Source of the DNA: Phaseolus vulgaris
Lineage: Eukaryota > Streptophyta > Magnoliopsida > Fabales > Fabaceae
NCBI RefSeq assembly: GCF_000499845.2
Contig: NC_023749.2
Coordinates: 44,896,108-44,960,107 of the forward strand
DNA length: 64,000 bases
Direction of reading: 5' to 3'
Shown one piece after another: positions 59,901-64,000 of this stretch. The translations under genes were made by a program, and so were the position numbers. Every line of letters begins with the position of its first letter. Positions within the stretch are counted from its first letter, which is position 1. The notes beneath the pieces were generated by a model. It did not search any database. It was not told where the DNA came from and worked only from the letters and a program-made list of their open reading frames with translations.

Positions 59901-60438
59901 CTTTCTCTGAACATCTCATTGATCCTTCTCCCGTATTAGAATATGCAGATCCTTGGAAATATATGAATAGTAATTAGAACTAAGGAGTTTCTTTATATAT
60001 ATATGTGTGTGCGCGCATATGCGTGTATAAATAGATTTGCGTCTGAATGTATTTATGTGTATGTTCTGTAAATTATGTCTTAGTTGTAACTTCTTTTGGG
60101 TTAAAAAATTGGACTATTGAGGTTATTTTTTGTTTCAGAATTTTGAGGACTTCGTCGCTGGACAATTCTGCAGTCGAGCTCATGATATTCTGGTGGCATG
60201 CAAAGCATACATGGATGGTGCTCAAGTAGGTTGTTTGGCCAAAGGTGGGGTGCAGGATGTTGATCTAGGTCACAAGAGCTGCTCAAACGAGTTTAGGACA
60301 TATTTATCTACGTGTGTGGACATACTTATTACAGAGTTCACGAAAATTGGAGCTAAGGACTGTGACAAAATCTTTCCACCGAGAGAGGAGAAAATTCCGT
60401 TGGTTGAAACGCCTGAGGCTGCTGTAATTCCTGATTAA
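44949..60438 (+). CDS. large ubiquitin-conjugating enzyme E2 (UBC25/26/38-like; 7 exons, 673 aa)
   Basis: Accepts ubiquitin from E1 on a cysteine and passes it to substrates or an E3. Exons: 44949-45020, 46282-46425, 46515-47504, 47586-47649, 48006-48145, 48240-48551, 60139-60438; GT-AG borders, phases agree, 2022 bases. The acidic stretch [16 protein letters not shown] and [17 protein letters not shown] lie at about residues 85-130. A basic run [16 protein letters not shown] (about 225-240) could be a nuclear signal. The UBC fold spans about 403-570: [56 protein letters not shown] with active Cys492 (codon 48303-48305), and [12 protein letters not shown]. The C-terminal exon has [17 protein letters not shown]. 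This architecture (long N-terminus plus a UBE2O/BIRC6-type UBC) is that of plant UBC23-26/38 and not PHO2, which is longer. Intron 6 is 11.6 kb and full of transposons. The frame is intact, so the gene is probably expressed. Confidence 0.94.
48848..48960 (+). repeat. Copia-like fragment, copy 1, in intron 6
   Basis: Matches 59765-59890 over about 110 bp ('aatctgtca.aggttgt.aggtc.attagaga.aaaa..ctcc..gtct.gttgaaggact'). One frame of copy 2 reads [17 protein letters not shown], like the linker between integrase and RT in Copia polyproteins. Confidence 0.5.
49131..49480 (-). pseudogene. unassigned minus-strand remnant
   Basis: The minus frame at 49406-49131 ([20 protein letters not shown] ...) and an upstream QELVSTQRREE stretch could be the N-terminal coil of a gypsy Gag. 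No diagnostic motif; low certainty. Confidence 0.25.
49543..52826 (-). mobile_element. hAT DNA transposon relic, 8-bp TSD
   Basis: 3284 bp. The ends CAAGGTTGTCAAAC (left) and, as complement, CATGGTTATAAAAA (right) form an imperfect terminal inverted repeat of hAT type. The flanks CCGTTAAT (49535-49542) and TCGTTAAT (52827-52834) are a target duplication with one change. The transposase is coded on the minus strand. Sits in intron 6 of the E2 gene, apparently at the start of an older gypsy LTR. Confidence 0.85.
49815..52060 (-). pseudogene. hAT transposase (BED finger, broken)
   Basis: BED-type zinc finger at about 51990-51870: [21 protein letters not shown] (C-x2-C then H-x-H region), preceded by DIGWKH in another frame. 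The transposase core follows at 51300-50995: [15 protein letters not shown] with the TDN Asp, and [17 protein letters not shown] with the conserved Cys-His. Next come [15 protein letters not shown] (50860), a HYEPEF...LVKDV region (50520-50450), the C-terminal dimerisation region [24 protein letters not shown] (50305-50230) and an Asp/Glu-rich tail near 49820-49850. Domain order is complete, but frames are broken at several places, so it is inactive. Confidence 0.85.
53090..53765 (+). pseudogene. gypsy integrase C-terminal remnant
   Basis: Reads, across frames and stops, WLALAEWWYN (about 53150), SPYEVVYG (about 53203), then [14 protein letters not shown] (about 53537) and [21 protein letters not shown] (about 53670). 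The latter is the SH3/chromodomain-like tail of plant Ty3/gypsy pol. It ends at a stop at 53760. Confidence 0.8.
53774..53954 (+). repeat. 3' LTR of the short gypsy relic
   Basis: 181 bp, TGTTAATG...TCTACA. Partner at 52829-52991. Confidence 0.7.
54118..54204 (+). pseudogene. gypsy gag fragment, left of a nested insertion
   Basis: The + frame reads [19 protein letters not shown], the 'P.[13 protein letters not shown]' segment near the end of the capsid region in plant gypsy Gag. It stops at the insertion at 54205 and continues at 58260. Confidence 0.6.
54205..54605 (-). repeat. 3' LTR of the nested gypsy
   Basis: Partner of 57866-58259; both contain 'ggtataataccctcacggattct' and 'ggagaacttctcattattcc'. 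Confidence 0.85.
54720..57840 (-). pseudogene. gag-pol of the nested gypsy (broken, shortened)
   Basis: Gag near 57471-57253 ([29 protein letters not shown]). Protease at 56715 ([10 protein letters not shown]), with [24 protein letters not shown]-terminal half at 56086-55805 ([55 protein letters not shown]). RT palm and RNase H are largely lost. Integrase traces near 55200-55330, and the C-terminal tail at 55013-54717 ([35 protein letters not shown]). The element is about 4 kb instead of the usual 5-6 kb or more. Confidence 0.82.
57866..58259 (-). repeat. 5' LTR of the nested gypsy
   Basis: 394 bp. A pyrimidine run 'tctctctctcttt' replaces a slightly different one in the partner. Confidence 0.85.
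58260..59770 (+). pseudogene. host gypsy gag-pol, right of the nested insertion
   Basis: Continues the fragment at 54118-54204. Gag tail with a knuckle-like [13 protein letters not shown] (about 58443). Pre-RT region [13 protein letters not shown] (about 59247) and [29 protein letters not shown] (about 59402), then broken frames, then [23 protein letters not shown] (about 59640). No catalytic YxDD box is left; at about 59770 it meets the Copia-like fragment. Confidence 0.75.
59765..59890 (+). repeat. Copia-like fragment, copy 2, in intron 6
   Basis: Partner of 48848-48960 in the same orientation; together they bracket the transposon cluster inside intron 6. Confidence 0.5.
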
Positions 60439-61200
60439 AATTTGAGATATGAAGTCTTAGAATATATTACATTTTTCCTATTACTTAATATAGATGATAG
60501 CGTGTATGGTTTATGTTATATCGAACTCATTATAGATTCTAACAATGACTGAAAAGAATTCTGGAATATTGTTCCCTAGAATGTCATAAGATATCCTTCT
60601 TTGTTTTATTCTGGCTTAAGTTTTTTTCGTTGCCTATTTATTGCCTTGTACTTTGGGGTATCAGCATATGAAATGTGGCAGTGAATAACTATTTGATGGG
60701 TATTTGGGAATTAATTTTCCCAAATGTAATTTTATATTTTGAAATAGGAATTTCAAAGTGGAAGACAGTCCACTCAAGGTTTTTTTGTAGGAAATTGAAT
60801 CAGTATTTGTTTTTAGTGTTTCCATTGGAAAATCACAGGTATGAAGTTTGGTAAATAAGTGTTTTAGTAGCTTAGTTTTTTTATGCATTTATTGTTTAAA
60901 GGTTGATAATAACAGTCATTTAACTATTTACAATACTTAAAATGTTTTGTCATTATATTCCTTTAAATTATGTAATGAGTTTCATTTTTTAATCTATTAT
61001 TTCTAAATACACTTGTATTACATTTTTTCATTTTAACCATTCTACTATTTAACATGACATTGTACTTCAACATATTATGACCACTACATTAATTAATGTA
61101 AAACATGACATATATGTGACATATATGTTACTTTTACTTTATATGAAACTCAATATAGCAAAATGTAAAATATTAAAATTTTAATTATTCTTTATTCTTT
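60439..61200. other. 3' flank of the E2 gene
   Basis: No gene. AT-rich with no clear poly(A) hexamer close to the stop. 'catgacatatatgtgacatatatgtta' at 61104-61130 is a small tandem repeat. Confidence 0.45.
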
Positions 61201-61207
61201 GTGTTCA

Positions 61208-61510
61208 CTAAGATCTTTGCTTTACAAAAAGCAATGACACCTTTTGATAGTATCCACTGTTGTTGAAGTGTTGTTCACGTTTCAAGAGCAATACTTCATC
61301 TTTGACAGACTTTCCAATGGACAAAATGTTCGGATTGGGAGGTTGAGTGAAGTTTTCTCTCTCTGGGAAACTACTGGAACCACCAAGTCTACAATTTGTT
61401 TCGACAATGACCAAGCCAACTGAGTATGGGTTCACGATAGAGTTAGAGGAGAATATGCTACATTCACAAGTTCGTGGGATGTTGATCTTAACACTAATGA
61501 GGTAAAACAA
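61208..61510 (-). other. unrecognised minus-strand ORF (100 codons)
   Basis: The frame contains NPYSVGLVIVETNCRLGG and FPERENFTQPPNPNILSIG, with less AT-biased codon use than its surroundings. It could be an exon fragment of a captured or decayed gene. I recognise no family, and no splice sites were assigned. Confidence 0.3.
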
Positions 61511-61744
61511 GACGCTTTGAGTAGGCTGTAGAAAAAAAAAAGGTGAAACACAATAAGGATTGAATCATGTTTTTAATATATCTTCTTAAGACCTTTTCAT
61601 AATGTATTGTTTTTTAGATGGTAACTAGACGATAGTGTGTTTCATAAATGATCTCCCAATGAGCTTTTGAAATCCTTTTGAAAGTGTTATCTTTCTTTAA
61701 TTGATAGAAAAAATAACATGGAGTGTAATAGATGAAGGAAAGAA

Positions 61745-62540
61745 GGACTACTCAGTATTTTTATAATTATTTGTCTCATAATGTAGACTACGTTCGCTTC
61801 TTGAACAAGTAGTCAAGTTTCACTAAGTAAACTAATGTTGTGAAGTACAAAACGGGTACTATTACTATTAGTCAAAGTCTCAAGTATCTTTGACATTCAG
61901 TCACTCATGACTGGAAAACTGAGTATTATTTGGAATCCAACATTCCCTGGCTAAAACAAAGTATTCTTTGAAACAAATTCACTTCCTATCTAATACTAAG
62001 TATTGTTTGGACCATGGGTAAAGTGAGTATTGTTTGGATTGCAGTCAGTCCTGATTAAGATGAGTATTGTTTGGACATCAACCACTCCTGACTAAGACAA
62101 ATGATTGTCTCACAATGTGATCAACAAATCACATGTTTTCCTCACTAGAGAGGGATTGTGTATTTTGAAAATTACAAGGATAAACACTCTCTGATAGCTC
62201 ACTAATAAACACAAACAATATTATTCCAAAGCTTTTAAGCACAAAGAAAATTTGGCAACATTTTAGCAATCGCAAATATTGTTAGTTCTTCTCTTCGAAG
62301 CATGTTTTTATATAGGCACTTGCAAAATGTAACCGTTGCAAACCTTTTTCTGGTTGTTGAGTAGCTTTGAACTTATTTGACTATCTTCAACTTTCTTCTA
62401 TCATCTAATGAGCTTGATCGTTGAAAAAACATTGAAAGCTCTCGGACAATATTAATTTCTCTTCTCTTTTTTCATGCAACCTTGATAGTTGGCAATACTT
62501 ATCTCCTTATGTTTCACATTCTTTTACACCAAAATATGGT
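61745..62540. repeat. direct repeat of about 0.8-0.9 kb, copy 1
   Basis: Shares ordered landmarks with copy 2 (62765-63480): 'cactagagaggg' (62143 and 63061), 'gcatgt.tt.ttataggc', 'tggttgttgagtagctttga', 'attaatttctctt' (62451 and 63378). The offset is about 920 bp throughout. LTR-like composition; contains 'taagtattgtttgga' repeats. Confidence 0.65.
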
Positions 62541-62764
62541 AAAAGTTCACATTTAAGAAAAATTGGAAATAACACAAAAAAGGATGGTTGGATTTTTCGA
62601 AAATTGCAATTTTTCATTGATATCGTCTGCTCAAGTACTATTAAACAATAGAAAGTTGAATATACCAACAATAATAAAAAAATTCGCAAGGTTAGCTTTA
62701 ACTTGTCCTTTATTCTTTAGTTAGTTAAATAGATATATAGCATGCAATGAAAAAGTTTAAAGAA

Positions 62765-63480
62765 ATAAAAGATACTCAATATTTTTATACTAATTCATCT
62801 GATCACATAGATTTTGTCCAGTTCTTGACCAACCAGTTAAGTTCCACAATGCAAACTCACACTGTGAAGTACATACATGTATTCTTACCCAAGCCAATTT
62901 TTACTAAAACAAGTATTATTTCAACAAGCAATTATTCACTTAACCTAAGTATTCTTTAAACTCCTAGCCATTTTATGTTCAACTAAGTATTCTTTTGATA
63001 AGCCACTCCTAGCTTTTACAAACACAAGGTTTGGGTCATCAACATATCATATGCTTAGCTCACTAGAGAGGGTAACATCTTTTAATGTGTACAAGGTTGG
63101 ACTGTTTCACTAGTTCCTTGAAATAAACACAAATAATGTTCTTTACAAAGCTTTGGGGGACAAAATATTTTGGCAAAGTTTCAACACTCATAAATTATGG
63201 TTGACTTCTATATTATTCTTGTAAAGGCATGTATTCTTATAGGCTTGTAAAAATTATTCGTTGTATTCCCTTTTTTGGCTGTTGAATAGCTTTAAGCTCT
63301 CTTCATTATCTTCTTCTTCTAATATTATCATTTGATGAGCTCTTATATTGAGAAATATTAAATGTATGGCATGCAACATTAATTTCTCTTCCCTTGTTCA
63401 TGCAAACTCTTTGATAGCTGAAAATAATTATCTTCCTTGGTAGCAAAAATATTTACACCAAACATGGTTAAAAATTCATA
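62765..63480. repeat. direct repeat, copy 2
   Basis: See copy 1. At 63866-63880, just to the right, the minus strand reads AAAAAGGGGGAGATTGC, a polypurine tract followed by TG. This suggests the 3' LTR of a minus-strand Copia that continues beyond the window. Confidence 0.6.
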
Positions 63481-64000
63481 TTGTACAAGATATATAACTA
63501 AGCCAAAGTTTAAAATAGTTGTGTTAAGAGAGTTGATGGTTATTATAGTTTTTGCTCACATCTCAAGAGATATTTGAACGTTGTTGTTTGGCATGGATCT
63601 TCATAGGTTTGAGCTTCAAGAATATTATCCACGAATGTGTTAGCTTGGCCTTTGACTATACTTATTGTTTGATCTTCACATTTCAGCAATCATACGCTCT
63701 GTTTGGTCAACATGTTGCTTTTATCGTTTAATCATCGCCATCTTATCAGACAAAGCACTTGCATGACCTTGTTCTTCTTTCTTCGATGTCCATTGGACAC
63801 AACTTCATGCTTGATTGGTTTAAGCACTTAATTAAAACTACATGGTGTTGTATTTTTGCGCTAGCAATCTCCCCCTTTTTTATGGTGGTTAAAACAATGA
63901 GATATTCTCAACACATCATGGCTAGACAGTGGGTACTCCCCCTTGGCTTATGTATCTTGCTCATTTTTAAAGATTCATGATCTTGGTATTTTTCTTTTCT
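63481..64000. other. probable retroelement LTR and purine tract at the window edge
   Basis: No gene. The polypurine-like tract (minus strand, 63866-63880) is the only structured signal; the open frame at 63759-63980 shows no domain. Confidence 0.4.

Overview
The window is nuclear DNA of a flowering plant: AT-rich, with intron-split genes bounded by GT-AG sites and heavily loaded with LTR retrotransposons. Residue use in the two host genes, the SIRE-type (Sirevirus) Copia elements and several repeat families suggest a legume, probably of the Phaseoleae (Vigna, Phaseolus or Glycine group). The genus is an inference, not shown by a marker. Nothing prokaryotic is present (no operons, CRISPR arrays or rRNA).

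Two intact host genes are supported, both on the + strand. (1) 8959-13437: a seven-exon tyrosine-aminotransferase-like gene (426 aa), with a small dead Copia element in intron 3. (2) 44949-60438: a seven-exon class of large ubiquitin-conjugating enzyme (673 aa; UBC25/26/38-like). Its last intron has grown to 11.6 kb through a hAT DNA transposon and at least three Ty3/gypsy relics nested in or beside one another. A minus-strand leucine-rich-repeat fragment touches the left edge.

The rest is mostly transposon strata. 3062-6808 is a Copia relic without a 5' LTR and without the RT YVDD box. 14561-14892 is a long foldback (MITE-like). 18766-20876 is a gypsy gag split by a Sirevirus-type solo LTR with target duplication TCCAC. 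22204-22571 looks like a TRIM. The centrepiece is 25063-40828: a minus-strand Sirevirus-like Copia (Copia-A, target duplication AAAAT) inserted into a LINE-type RNase H pseudogene. Its 3' LTR received a minus-strand gypsy element (25356-33675, TCCAG), whose own LTR received a second, plus-strand Copia (Copia-B, 25640-28257, TATAT). Its 5' LTR received a solo LTR (38972-39987, GAGAT). All five-base duplications are readable, so the order of events can be given.

The most unusual signal is a 16-base near-palindrome, AAACAACCGATTGTTT, in the Sirevirus-type LTRs. It comes in pairs (once a triplet) whose starts are exactly 21 bases apart, in old and young LTRs and also inside the gag and pol coding regions. 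42330-43320 holds a 59-base minisatellite split by about 670 bp of other DNA, and 61.7-63.5 kb is a pair of direct repeats about 0.92 kb apart. Edges given as approximate were judged by eye.
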